Source of the DNA: Desulfofundulus salinus
Lineage (GTDB): Bacteria; Bacillota; Desulfotomaculia; Desulfotomaculales; Desulfovirgulaceae
NCBI RefSeq assembly: GCF_003627965.1
Contig: NZ_RBWE01000001.1
Coordinates: 878,607 to 938,423, forward strand
Direction: 5' to 3'
DNA length: 59,817 nt
In this document: one piece after another, positions 8,711 to 16,373 of the stretch
Position numbering within the stretch: position 1 is the first letter of the stretch
How the letters are laid out: every line of letters begins with the position of its first letter
Notes under the pieces: model-generated
Databases searched by the model: none
Seen by the model: the letters and a program-made list of their open reading frames with translations, nothing else
Told to the model about the DNA's origin: nothing
Made by a program: the position numbers and the translations under genes

Positions 8711-9475
8711 GTGGGAAAAAATAAGTGGCTTTCTTTGTTACTGGGTTTTGTCTTTGCGCTGGCCATCCTGGCCGGCTGCAGTTCCAGTGGTGGTACGGAA
8801 CAGGAGCCTGCCTTTACCTACGCCATGTCCGGGCAGTACCGTCCTTTTAACTACTTCGACGAAAACAACCAGCTCACCGGGTTTGACGTGGAAATTGGCC
8901 GGGCCCTGGCTGAAAAGATGGGCATGAAGCCCGTGCCCATTGCTACACCCTGGGAAGGATTGATCAGCGGCTTAAAGGCGAAAAAGTACGATGCCATCCT
9001 TGGCAGTATGACCATCACGCCGGAAAGGCAAAAGCAGGTGGACTTTTCCGATCCCTATTACGTTTCCGGCCCCCAACTCTTTGTGCGCGGCGATTCCTAT
9101 ATTAAGGGTATCCAGGACATAAAAAGCAACACGCCCGTGGGTGTGCTGATCTCCAGTGTTTACGACCAGGAAGCCCGGAAATATACCAAAAACATCAAGA
9201 ACTACACCAGTGATGTGACCGCCCTGCAGGATCTGGCCCGGGGACGGGTGGAAGCGGTAATTACCGACCGGTTTGTGGGTACAATTGCCGCCCGCGAGCA
9301 AAAGCTGGACATCAAGCCGGTGGGAGATCTGCTTTTTGTTGAAAACGTGGGCATAGCCTTTCGCAAGGGCGACCCGCTGCGGGAAAAGGTAAATCAAGCG
9401 CTGGAAGAAATCAAGGCTGACGGGACCTACCTGGCCATCAGCAAGAAATACTTCGGCACCGATATAAGTAAGTAG
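8711..9475 (+). CDS. Amino-acid ABC transporter substrate-binding lipoprotein
   Basis: This family 3 periplasmic-type binding protein (about 254 residues) has a lipoprotein signal with lipobox LAGC. The core shows FNYFDENNQLTGFDVEIGRAL and MTITPERQKQVDFSDPYY, the pattern of polar amino-acid binders. GTG at 8711 is chosen because AAAGGAGG lies 7 nt before it; an ATG at 8690 would put that site inside the gene. It is followed by matching permease and ATPase genes and preceded by the kamA-ablB pair, so lysine or a beta-lysine derivative is a reasonable but untested ligand. Confidence 0.9.
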   Translation: MGKNKWLSLLLGFVFALAILAGCSSSGGTEQEPAFTYAMSGQYRPFNYFDENNQLTGFDVEIGRALAEKMGMKPVPIATPWEGLISGLKAKKYDAILGSMTITPERQKQVDFSDPYYVSGPQLFVRGDSYIKGIQDIKSNTPVGVLISSVYDQEARKYTKNIKNYTSDVTALQDLARGRVEAVITDRFVGTIAAREQKLDIKPVGDLLFVENVGIAFRKGDPLREKVNQALEEIKADGTYLAISKKYFGTDISK

Positions 9476-9532
9476 TGTTGTTTTTACTCCGGTGCGCTGC
9501 CCGGATAGACATCACTTGCGGGAGGACGCAAA

Positions 9533-10183
9533 ATGGACTTCTTACACTACCTGGTAACCTCCATACCCTTTTTTATCCGGGCTGCTGCGGTTACGGTGGA
9601 ACTTACCGCTACCGCCCTGGCCATGGGCATGGTTATTGGACTGGTGTTTGCCCTCATGAAAATATCCGGGCGCAGATTCTGGCGTTATATCGCCGACACG
9701 TATATTACCGTCATTCGCGGCACCCCCCTCATTGTACAGCTCTTTGCCATTTATTTTGGCCTGGCTACCATTGTGGACTTTGGCAGCTTCTGGTCGGCGG
9801 CCATCGCTCTGGCCGTGCATAACGGCGCTTACATTGCGGAGATTTTTCGCGGCGGTATTCAATCCATTGACCGGGGACAAATGGAGGCCGCCCGTTCCCT
9901 GGGCATGAGCTACGGCCTGGCCATGCGCCGCGTTATATTACCCCAGGCCTTTAAGCGGGTCGTACCTCCTTTAGGCAACCAGTTTATTATCGGTTTAAAG
10001 GATTCATCGCTGGCCGCCTTCGTAACTATGAAAGAGTTGTTTGGTGTTTCCATGCAATTGGCTTCCACCCACTTTGCGGAGCTGCAATTTTATACCATCG
10101 CCGGCCTGTATTACCTGGCCCTGGTTGTTCTCTTTACCTTCCTGGTCAACCGCCTGGAACGCCGTTTGAAAGTAGAAAGTTAA
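9533..10183 (+). CDS. Amino-acid ABC transporter permease
   Basis: The 216-residue inner-membrane protein has about five TM segments and the HisMQ-type EAA loop ([20 protein letters not shown]), which docks on the ATPase. A single permease probably forms a homodimer. GGGAGGACG precedes the ATG. It sits between its binding protein and ATPase. Confidence 0.92.
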   Translation: MDFLHYLVTSIPFFIRAAAVTVELTATALAMGMVIGLVFALMKISGRRFWRYIADTYITVIRGTPLIVQLFAIYFGLATIVDFGSFWSAAIALAVHNGAYIAEIFRGGIQSIDRGQMEAARSLGMSYGLAMRRVILPQAFKRVVPPLGNQFIIGLKDSSLAAFVTMKELFGVSMQLASTHFAELQFYTIAGLYYLALVVLFTFLVNRLERRLKVES

Positions 10184-10196
10184 GGGGGAAGGGGAA

Positions 10197-10925
10197 ATGA
10201 GCCTGGTCAAGGTGCGCAATCTCAATAAGTGGTTTGGTCGCCTGCATGCCCTCAAGGACGTCAACCTGGAGGTGCGGGAGGGGGAGGTGGCGGTGCTGAT
10301 CGGGGCCAGCGGTTCCGGCAAAAGCACGCTGCTGCGCTGCTTGAATTTCCTGGAACGGCCCGAACAGGGCCAGGTTATATTTGACGGTAAAGTGATTGAT
10401 CCCCGGCAGGATGACCTCAATCTTTTACGCCGGGAGGTAGGCATGGTCTTCCAGCATTTTAACCTTTTTCCCCATATGAGCGTGCTGGAAAATATTATCG
10501 AAGCACCGGTCATGGTGAAAAAGGTGCCCAGGGGAAAAGCCATAGAAGAAGCACTGGCCCTGTTGCACAAGGTGGGGCTGGCCGATAAGGTGGACGCCTA
10601 CCCCTGTCAGCTTTCCGGCGGGCAGCAGCAGAGGGTGGCCATTGCCCGTGCCCTGGCCATGCATCCCCGGTTGATGCTTTTTGATGAGCCCACTTCAGCC
10701 CTGGATCCGGAGCTGGTGGGGGAAGTGCTGGCGGTGATGAAGCAACTGGCCCGGGAAGGCATGACCATGGTCGTGGTGACCCACGAAATGGGCTTTGCCC
10801 GGGAGGTAGCGGACCGGGTAATCTTTATGGATGAAGGGCGGATTGTGGAAGAAGGAGAACCGGCCCAGATTTTCAGCCGGCCACAAAAGAGCCGCACCAG
10901 GGATTTCTTGAGCAGGGTCCTGTGA
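10197..10925 (+). CDS. Amino-acid ABC transporter ATP-binding protein
   Basis: This 242-residue ATPase has Walker A (GASGSGKST), the signature LSGGQQQR, Walker B with [14 protein letters not shown] and the H-loop [10 protein letters not shown]. It is the GlnQ/HisP type and completes the importer. It starts 13 nt after the permease stop with GGGGGAAGGGG upstream. A strong terminator follows. Confidence 0.95.
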   Translation: MSLVKVRNLNKWFGRLHALKDVNLEVREGEVAVLIGASGSGKSTLLRCLNFLERPEQGQVIFDGKVIDPRQDDLNLLRREVGMVFQHFNLFPHMSVLENIIEAPVMVKKVPRGKAIEEALALLHKVGLADKVDAYPCQLSGGQQQRVAIARALAMHPRLMLFDEPTSALDPELVGEVLAVMKQLAREGMTMVVVTHEMGFAREVADRVIFMDEGRIVEEGEPAQIFSRPQKSRTRDFLSRVL

Positions 10926-10954
10926 AATTTCACTTCATTCCCCACCACCTTCAT

Positions 10955-11003
10955 AGAAAAACTCCCTTTGCAGGCCAATTTGCGAAAGGGGGTTTTTCTT
11001 TGT
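10955..11003 (+). terminator. Rho-independent terminator ending the kamA-ABC operon
   Basis: AGAAAAACTCCCTTTGC pairs with GCGAAAGGGGGTTTTTCT, an extended stem with a single mismatch and a 10-nt loop, followed by T residues. Confidence 0.88.
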
Positions 11004-11033
11004 TTAATTAACTTTTTAAAAAATCCCCGACCA

Positions 11034-11063
11034 GTCATATCTTTCCTGCCGGAAAAATACCTT
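11034..11063 (+). promoter_or_regulatory. Candidate sigma-E sporulation promoter for ytrH-ytrI
   Basis: GTCATATCT resembles the sigma-E -35 (GTCATATT), and AATACCTT 13 nt later resembles the -10 (CATACANT). It lies about 30 nt before the ytrH ATG. B. subtilis ytrH is sigma-E dependent, which makes the match more credible. Confidence 0.45.
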
Positions 11064-11094
11064 TGTTATAAACTTGTCCCGGGAGTGATCCGGC

Positions 11095-11421
11095 ATGGAG
11101 ACGTTTCTCAATAAGATGGTGTTGATTTATTTTACGGCTCTGGGCATTCTGCTGGGGGCATCGCTGGTAGGATCCCTGGCTGCCGTTCTGGTTCGGGAAC
11201 CGCCGGTGATCACCATGCTTAAACTGGCCCGGGATATTAAGATCTGGGCCATTGCCGCCGCCATCGGGGGCACCTTTTCTACCTTTGAAATCTTTGAAAG
11301 CGGGCTTTTCCAGGGAGAGGTGCGTGCGGTGATCAAGCAGCTTTTTTACATCGTCAGTGCCCTGGCCGGCACTCAGACGGCCCATTACCTGATTCTGGCC
11401 CTGTGCGGAGGTAATAAATGA
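11095..11421 (+). CDS. ytrH: YtrH family sporulation protein
   Basis: This 108-residue membrane protein has about three hydrophobic segments and the family pattern (ALGILLGASLVGSLAAVLVR, then IKIWAIAAAIGGTFSTFEIFESGLF). YtrH is a mother-cell sporulation protein needed for robust spores. It overlaps the next gene by 4 nt (ATGA), the conserved ytrH-ytrI order. It supports a spore-forming host. Confidence 0.88.
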   Translation: METFLNKMVLIYFTALGILLGASLVGSLAAVLVREPPVITMLKLARDIKIWAIAAAIGGTFSTFEIFESGLFQGEVRAVIKQLFYIVSALAGTQTAHYLILALCGGNK

Positions 11422-11912
11422 AAGCTCGCTTGCTGGCGGCCTTGTTAATTGGAATGCTTTCAGGCGGTGCCCTGGTTAATGCCCTGCTGGGACAGCAGGT
11501 AGACCGGTTGACCCTGGTCAACAACGAGCTGCAGGAAAAGCTGGCGGCCACGGAAAAGGAATTGCAGCAGGTAAAAGAAAATTTGGCCAGCCGCCGTCCT
11601 CAAACCATTACTGCCCTGGAGGTTAACGTCACGCTGGTCCAGGAAAAGGAAATACCCGGGTTGGATCAGGCCAGGGCCCGCCTGGTTATAGAAAATCACG
11701 TGCGGGAATGGCTGCATCCTTTACTGGGGCAGGAGTTGAGCCGTCTGGATCACCTGCTGATCCCCCGGGTGGTGGACCGGCGCCAGGTGGATGTAGACGG
11801 GAGAAAGTATGTGCTGGGAGTAAAACTGGTGGTAGTGGCAGAGCGGACAATTATTTACCTGGAAGCGTTGCCCCAAAAGAACGTCTATGCCCCCGGGATG
11901 TCCCCGCAATAA
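11418..11912 (+). CDS. ytrI: Sporulation membrane protein, YtrI-like
   Basis: The 164-residue protein has one N-terminal membrane anchor (residues 5-25), a coiled coil (about residues 28-58: LTLVNNELQEKLAATEKELQ) and a small soluble domain. This anchor-coiled-coil layout and the overlap with ytrH fit YtrI, although sequence conservation in YtrI is low. The name therefore rests largely on context. Confidence 0.72.
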   Translation: MKARLLAALLIGMLSGGALVNALLGQQVDRLTLVNNELQEKLAATEKELQQVKENLASRRPQTITALEVNVTLVQEKEIPGLDQARARLVIENHVREWLHPLLGQELSRLDHLLIPRVVDRRQVDVDGRKYVLGVKLVVVAERTIIYLEALPQKNVYAPGMSPQ

Positions 11913-12029
11913 AAAGCTTATCCTTACCCTGTAGGGTATTCTATTTTTGTCTATCTAATGTCCGCTGTTAAATCTTCCTCCCTGAAAAAAAGAGACACCT
12001 CCCTAAAAACCTCCCTAAAAAGCTGAGTT

Positions 12030-12274
12030 ATCCCCACTTTCCAACTACCCTGTTTTGGCTCCCGCTCGCTCCGGTGAGCCTCGCGGGCCAAACTAGTGCT
12101 CGGCTCAAAGCTCCGGCAGGCTTCCGGCAAATTCGGCATCCTGCCTCAGTTGCCGGCCTCGGGCATCCATGCCCTCGGGCCTGCCTTCGCTTTTCGCCTC
12201 GCCAAGTTTGGCTGGCCGCTCGGCTCAAGTCGCTCGCTTCCGAGCCAAAACAGGGGCTTTAAAAAACTGGGGAT
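12030..12274. repeat. 245-bp GC-rich element with terminal inverted repeats
   Basis: ATCCCCA(C/G)TTT outer ends and perfect inner arms CCCTGTTTTGGCTC (12048-12061) and GAGCCAAAACAGGG (12242-12255) bound a block rich in short palindromes. No convincing gene lies inside it. It looks like a non-autonomous repeat or intergenic structured element. It fills most of the 11913-12496 gap. Confidence 0.5.
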
Positions 12275-12294
12275 ACTTCAGCCCTAAAAAGGTA

Positions 12295-12323
12295 TTGACA
12301 GAGCGGGTGGCGCGTGCTAATCT
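12295..12323 (+). promoter_or_regulatory. Sigma-A promoter for the iron-sulfur/cytochrome/Tat operon
   Basis: A perfect TTGACA is 17 nt from TAATCT, which has an upstream TG (extended -10). The leader to the next ATG is about 165 nt; no riboswitch was recognised in it. Confidence 0.72.
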
Positions 12324-12496
12324 AGAATCACCAATACCCCTACGGGTACCCGTTGCAACAACCAGTGACTTTTTATCTTAATCTTGAAGTTTAATTTAAA
12401 TGTATATCTTTGGAAGCGGAAGTCGTCCCTCTCACTTCGGTGCTCCAAACAGGACGAAAACCCGGGTTGTTCAAAAATTTTAAAGGGGGGTAACAG

Positions 12497-13507
12497 ATGT
12501 CTTTGTTATCACGGCGGGATTTTATCAAGCGCACCCTGGCGGCAGGCGTAGCTTCCGGGCTGGTGCTTTCCGGGTTGGGGAAGGCAGCCGAAGGTGCCAC
12601 CATTACCCCCCGGGGGACCTTCTATGATTTAACGAAATGTGACGGCTGCAAGGGATTGAAGGTACCCCGGTGTGTTAGCGCCTGCCGGGAGGAAAACAGT
12701 TTCAAGTTTCCAAAACCAGCCGAACACATCGAATACTACTGGCCCCAAAAGAAAAAAGAAGACTGGCAGGATAAAAAGGACCTGACTACCCGCCTGACGC
12801 CCTATAACTGGACCTTTGTGCAGCATGTGCAGGTAAAACATAATGGCCGCACGGTGGACGTATTTATCCCCAGAAGATGTATGCACTGCGACAATCCTCC
12901 CTGTGCCAACCTCTGTCCCTTTGGGGCTCAGGGCAAGACCCCCGAGGGTCCGGTGATCATCAACCCCAATCTCTGCCTGGGGGGTGCCAAGTGCCGGGAT
13001 GTTTGTCCCTGGGGAATACCCGCCCGGCAGGCAGGGGTGGGACTGTACATGAAGTTAGCCCCCAGGTACGTGGGAGGCGGGGTAATGTACAAGTGCGACC
13101 TGTGCTACCACCGGGTAAAGGAAGGGAAAATCCCGGCCTGCGTGGAGGCCTGCCCCAGGGGTGCCATTGCCTTTGGCGATAAGGAAGAAATGCGGGCTTT
13201 GGCCTGGAAACGGGCCCGGGAAATTGGCGGTTATGTTTACGGGGATAAGGAAAATGGCGGGACATCCACCTTTTACGTTTCGCCGGTGCCTTTTGAACTC
13301 ATTCATGAACAATTGCTGGCCCAAAAGAAGAAGCAGCCCAATCCCACTGCTCCGGGATTTCCCGGCATGCCGGTGGGGGTGGGGAACTTCCTGGATTCGG
13401 TCAACGGTATTGCCGGTGCTTTGCTGGTGGCCCCGCTGGCGGGAACCTTCGCAGCCGGCTATGCGGCCTACAGGACAATGAAGGGGGAGGAAGACCATGG
13501 CGGATAA
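12497..13507 (+). CDS. Tat-exported 4Fe-4S ferredoxin-type redox subunit (FdhB/HybA-like)
   Basis: The 336-residue protein begins with a twin-arginine signal (SRRDFIK, hydrophobic stretch, cut near residue 35). The mature part has four Cys clusters: CDGCKGLKVPRCVSAC, CMHCDNPPCANLC, CLGGAKCRDVCP and CDLCYHRVKEGKIPACVEACP, for several 4Fe-4S clusters. It ends with a hydrophobic C terminus. It would wire electrons between a periplasmic-side catalytic subunit and the cytochrome b encoded next. No molybdopterin or hydrogenase catalytic subunit is in the window. GGGGGG lies before the ATG. Confidence 0.88.
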   Translation: MSLLSRRDFIKRTLAAGVASGLVLSGLGKAAEGATITPRGTFYDLTKCDGCKGLKVPRCVSACREENSFKFPKPAEHIEYYWPQKKKEDWQDKKDLTTRLTPYNWTFVQHVQVKHNGRTVDVFIPRRCMHCDNPPCANLCPFGAQGKTPEGPVIINPNLCLGGAKCRDVCPWGIPARQAGVGLYMKLAPRYVGGGVMYKCDLCYHRVKEGKIPACVEACPRGAIAFGDKEEMRALAWKRAREIGGYVYGDKENGGTSTFYVSPVPFELIHEQLLAQKKKQPNPTAPGFPGMPVGVGNFLDSVNGIAGALLVAPLAGTFAAGYAAYRTMKGEEDHGG

Positions 13508-14231
13508 GATTCTGGTACGGGAAAACAAGGTGCGCCGCCACAATGTATCGGTGCTGTTTGTCCACTGGGCCGTGGCCATTTCCACCATCCTGCTTATTTT
13601 CAGCGGTTTCGGTCAGATGCCCATGTACCGGCGCTATATGGTCTATAAGATTCCGGGCCTGGGGTGGTCGGCAGATTTCTCGGTAACCCTGTACATGCAC
13701 TATGTGGCCGCAGCGGTGTTGATGTTTGCGGTAGCTTACCACATTGTTTTTCACGTCCTGCGCAAGGAATACGGCATCTTGCCCAGGAAAGGCGACCTGA
13801 AAGAGTCTTATATGATCATCAAGGCTATGCTTACCGGTGGCAAGGAGCCTCCCAGCGACAAGTTTCTGGCCGAGCAAAGACTGGCCTATGCTTACATTGG
13901 CTTCTGGCTTCTGGTTATCATTGTCACCGGGATCATCAAGGTATTGAAAAATCTGCCGGGCATTAATTTCACGGGTAACACCATGATCTGGGTCACCGAT
14001 ATACACACTTTTGCCACCTTTATGTTGATTTTCGGCATTCTGGCCCACCTGGCGGCTTTCCTTTTCAAAGCCAACAGGCCCCTTTTGCGGGGTATGTTTA
14101 CCGGCAAGGTGGACCTGGAATACGTGAAGCACCGGCATCCCCTGTGGTATGATCGCATGGTTAAAAAGCAGGCCAAATCTCCAGACTCCCGGGAACGGGC
14201 GGCTAATTTACCACAGGACATGACGGTTTAA
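13497..14231 (+). CDS. Cytochrome b subunit, formate dehydrogenase gamma-like
   Basis: The 244-residue protein has four membrane segments with candidate haem histidines in VLFVHWAVAIS, YMHYVAAAVLMF, AYHIVFHVL and TDIHTFATFMLIFGILAHLAAF. This is the pattern of di-haem cytochrome b of formate dehydrogenases and hydrogenases. It overlaps the iron-sulfur gene by 11 nt. It should link that subunit to the menaquinone pool. Confidence 0.87.
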   Translation: MADKILVRENKVRRHNVSVLFVHWAVAISTILLIFSGFGQMPMYRRYMVYKIPGLGWSADFSVTLYMHYVAAAVLMFAVAYHIVFHVLRKEYGILPRKGDLKESYMIIKAMLTGGKEPPSDKFLAEQRLAYAYIGFWLLVIIVTGIIKVLKNLPGINFTGNTMIWVTDIHTFATFMLIFGILAHLAAFLFKANRPLLRGMFTGKVDLEYVKHRHPLWYDRMVKKQAKSPDSRERAANLPQDMTV

Positions 14232-14262
14232 TGCTGGCCAGCAAAGGCGGGAGGTGAAGGGG

Positions 14263-15021
14263 ATGGATGGGAAGACCATGTCCCTGGCGGGGCATCTTGG
14301 GGAACTGCGTAGAGTAGTTATTGTCTCAACCATAGCTTTAATAGCCTGTGCGATCATTGCCTTCTTTGCCTTTGGCGATCAGCTGCTGGCCTTCTTGACC
14401 AGGCCCTTGAAAGAGCTGGGTGTGCCCGTAATTGCCACCCGGGTGGGTGAGGCGTTCATAACCAAAATTAAGGTCAGCTTCCTGGCGGGATTCATCCTTG
14501 CGTTTCCGGTTATGGTGTGGCAGGTGCTGGGTTTTATCCTGCCCGCCCTCACCCGGGGGGAAAGGCGCCTTTTGCTCGTGCTCTTTCCCTTCTCGGTGAC
14601 CTTTTTTGCAGCCGGGGTTGCTTTTGCCTACTTTACGGTCTTTCCCCTCACCGTACGGTTTTTGCTGGTACTGGTAACGGAAGGGCTGCAGCCCATGATC
14701 ACCGTGCGCGATTATCTTTCCTTTGTGCTGGCTTTCTTCATTCCCTTTGGTTTGGTTTTCCAGCTGCCCCTGGTGGCCTTTGTTCTGACCCGGATGGGGC
14801 TGGTCACGCCCCGCTGGCTGGTAAAAAAACGCAAATACGCCTTGCTAATAAATTTTATTCTCGCGGCTATCTTAACACCGGGCTCTGATGTAATCTCCCA
14901 GTTGATGATGGCCATGCCCATGGCGTTGCTGTACGAGGCAGGCGTTCTGGTGTCCTACCTGGTTTACCGCCTGTCCCGGTCTAAAATGAACAAAGTGAGC
15001 ATGGTAGAGATCAACACTTAA
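14263..15021 (+). CDS. tatC: Sec-independent protein translocase TatC
   Basis: About 252 residues with six TM segments and the TatC hallmarks ([13 protein letters not shown] at the N terminus, [20 protein letters not shown], and a central loop after RPLKEL). TatC recognises twin-arginine signals. GGAGGTGA at 14250-14257 favours ATG at 14263 over the GTG 9 nt upstream. It lies in the same operon as a Tat substrate, the iron-sulfur subunit. Confidence 0.94.
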   Translation: MDGKTMSLAGHLGELRRVVIVSTIALIACAIIAFFAFGDQLLAFLTRPLKELGVPVIATRVGEAFITKIKVSFLAGFILAFPVMVWQVLGFILPALTRGERRLLLVLFPFSVTFFAAGVAFAYFTVFPLTVRFLLVLVTEGLQPMITVRDYLSFVLAFFIPFGLVFQLPLVAFVLTRMGLVTPRWLVKKRKYALLINFILAAILTPGSDVISQLMMAMPMALLYEAGVLVSYLVYRLSRSKMNKVSMVEINT

Positions 15022-15047
15022 ATCGGAACGAAAAAGGAGGGATATCT

Positions 15048-15260
15048 ATGTTTGGTATGGGACCGTGGGAGCTGATTTTAATCCTGATTATTGCCCTGGT
15101 TATCTTTGGACCGTCCAAACTACCGGAAGTAGGGCAGGCTCTGGGGAAAGGCTTGAGGGAATTTCGCCGGGCGGCCAACTCGGTCAGGGAAGAGATAAAG
15201 GAAGAAGTGATGCAGGATCAGACCACAAATGTGACGAAAACGGTTAGGGCGCAGGACTAA
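15048..15260 (+). CDS. tatA: Sec-independent protein translocase TatA
   Basis: The 70-residue protein has an N-terminal TM helix ([14 protein letters not shown]), the hinge [20 protein letters not shown] and an amphipathic and charged tail. AAGGAGGG precedes the ATG. With TatC it gives a minimal TatAC system, as is usual in Firmicutes; no TatB is present here. Confidence 0.94.
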   Translation: MFGMGPWELILILIIALVIFGPSKLPEVGQALGKGLREFRRAANSVREEIKEEVMQDQTTNVTKTVRAQD

Positions 15261-15290
15261 AATGCCGGTTTAAAAACACGCCGCCGGGGC

Positions 15291-15419
15291 CGTGTGCCGG
15301 TGGTGCCAGGCGCAAGGCTTGCGAAGTGCCGGTAACAGCCCCGATCAGTTGCCTTAGTAGCGTGGGCGAGATCCGGTCGGAAGCGAGACGGGGTGTGGTC
15401 GGTGCGGTAGGACCGGCAC
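15291..15419. repeat. Structured GC-rich repeat element, copy A
   Basis: GTGCCGGT (15326-15333) and ACCGGCAC (15412-15419) form an 8-bp inverted repeat around about 78 nt. The core at 15318-15342 (CTTGCGAAGTGCCGGTAACA and onward) recurs at 59746-59770 with two differences. The GTGTG at 15293 and the phrases GGTAACAGC and GAAGCGAGAC recall the 5' domain of bacterial group II introns, but no domain V or reverse transcriptase is visible. Treat it as a dispersed structured repeat or an intron remnant. Confidence 0.4.
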
Positions 15420-15449
15420 GCGGTTTTCAGGTGTGGTAGGGGTGGTTAT

Positions 15450-15617
15450 ATGGGTAACGGAGACTTGAAGGAGGAAATTGCCCGCCTGGAGGAAGAAATT
15501 GCCGAACTCAAAAGGCGCTGGCCGGCCCATTCGGTTAAACCGGCCATGGTTGAGCAGCTTGAGGGACTGGAAGAAAAGCTGGAGCACTTACGCCGGATGG
15601 AAGAACGGGAACTATGA
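15450..15617 (+). CDS. Small 55-residue coiled-coil protein of unknown function
   Basis: ATG at 15450 follows AGGGGTGG (15439-15446). The product is two amphipathic, Glu/Lys/Leu-rich helices (LKEEIARLEEEIAELKRRW and VEQLEGLEEKLEHLRRMEE) joined by PAHSVKPAM, so a helical hairpin is likely. Small proteins of this layout occur in related Clostridia, but I know no function. It is probably real given the codon use, RBS and absence of a competing gene. Confidence 0.65.
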   Translation: MGNGDLKEEIARLEEEIAELKRRWPAHSVKPAMVEQLEGLEEKLEHLRRMEEREL

Positions 15618-15625
15618 ATATCAAC

Positions 15626-15776
15626 CACGTGGTGCGGCCGTGTAAAATTTAAGTAGGCGCCCATGACGCATTCAGCGCCACTAACAGCGGACAAAATGGC
15701 AGGCGAGTACAGAGTTACCTACTGAATCTTAATACGAACGAGGCACCTACTGGAGCTTGACACGGACACGTGGTGC
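15626..15776. mobile_element. MITE-like element with terminal inverted repeats and 10-bp flanking repeats
   Basis: CACGTGGTGC occurs at 15626-15635 and again at 15767-15776. Between them a roughly 130-bp segment begins CCGTGT...AGTAGGCGCC and ends GGCACCTACT...ACACGG, imperfect inverted repeats of about 24 bp. There is no coding capacity. A closely similar left end is seen at 32811-32831. This looks like a small non-autonomous transposon just upstream of the rnpB promoter. Confidence 0.55.
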
Positions 15777-15783
15777 ACGGAAT

Positions 15784-15812
15784 TTGCAAAAACAATTTGA
15801 ATGTGCTATAAT
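15784..15812 (+). promoter_or_regulatory. Sigma-A promoter of rnpB
   Basis: TTGCAA is 17 nt from a perfect TATAAT with an upstream TG. Transcription would start near 15820, just before the RNase P RNA 5' end. Confidence 0.85.
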
Positions 15813-15829
15813 CATCTATGCGAAACGAG

Positions 15830-16270
15830 TTGCTGTGAGTAAACCGGGTGGTCGCGGGTGCCCGCGGGGGCACCTGAGGAAAGTCCGAGCTCCACAGGGC
15901 AGGGTGCTGGGTAACACCCAGTGGGGGCGACCCCAAGGAAAGTGCCACAGAAATGCAGACCGCCCAGCACTCAGCCCAGCAGTTTAAAAGGATACTTCAT
16001 GACAGGCATGGACGGATAACTGCGAGGTAAAACACCTTCAACTGTTGGGCTGAGTGCTGGGCAAGGGTGGAACGGTGCGGTAAGAGCGCACCAGCGGCCA
16101 CGGCGACGGGCCGGCTAGGTAAACCCCACCTGGAGCAAGACCGAATAGGGGGACAATGGGGTGGCCCGCTCCGTCCCCGGGTAAAGGTCGCTAGAGGCGT
16201 CAGGCAACTGGCGTCCCAGATAGATGATCACCCAAGACAGAACTCGGCTTACAGGTTTGCTCACAGCATT
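15830..16270 (+). ncRNA. rnpB: RNase P RNA (bacterial type A)
   Basis: The catalytic RNA of RNase P, which matures tRNA 5' ends. The universally conserved GAGGAAAGTCC (15876-15886) and the 3' AGACAGAACTCGGCTTACAG (around 16235) are present. Helix P1 is formed by GCTGTGAGTAAACC (15832-15845) and GGTTTGCTCACAGC (16254-16267), which fixes the approximate ends. Internal pairs such as GTGCTGGGTAACACCCAG give the usual specificity-domain hairpins. The layout looks like type A rather than the Bacillus type B. A strong promoter and a terminator flank it. Confidence 0.95.
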
Positions 16271-16279
16271 AATAAAAAG

Positions 16280-16312
16280 ACCGGACTGTTCTTGAAGAAC
16301 AGTCCGGTTTCG
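16280..16312. terminator. Bidirectional terminator between rnpB and the glycosyltransferase gene
   Basis: ACCGGACTGTTCTT pairs perfectly with AAGAACAGTCCGGT around a 1-nt turn (open to a larger loop). It is followed by T-rich sequence on the plus strand and preceded by AATAAAAAG, which reads T-rich on the minus strand. It therefore serves rnpB and the convergent gene. Confidence 0.85.
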
Positions 16313-16373
16313 TTATTTTCCACAACCTTTTCCCGGCTTAATATTCCCATGTTAAACCCTGCCAGGTATTTTC

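Noticed and set aside
9475-9822. A 115-codon frame overlapping the ABC permease start
   Set aside because: It is a frame shadow with low-complexity product; the permease has a clear RBS and family motifs.
12497-14231. Naming the iron-sulfur/cytochrome pair as formate dehydrogenase
   Set aside because: No molybdopterin catalytic subunit is present, and hydrogenases and other oxidoreductases use the same wiring subunits.
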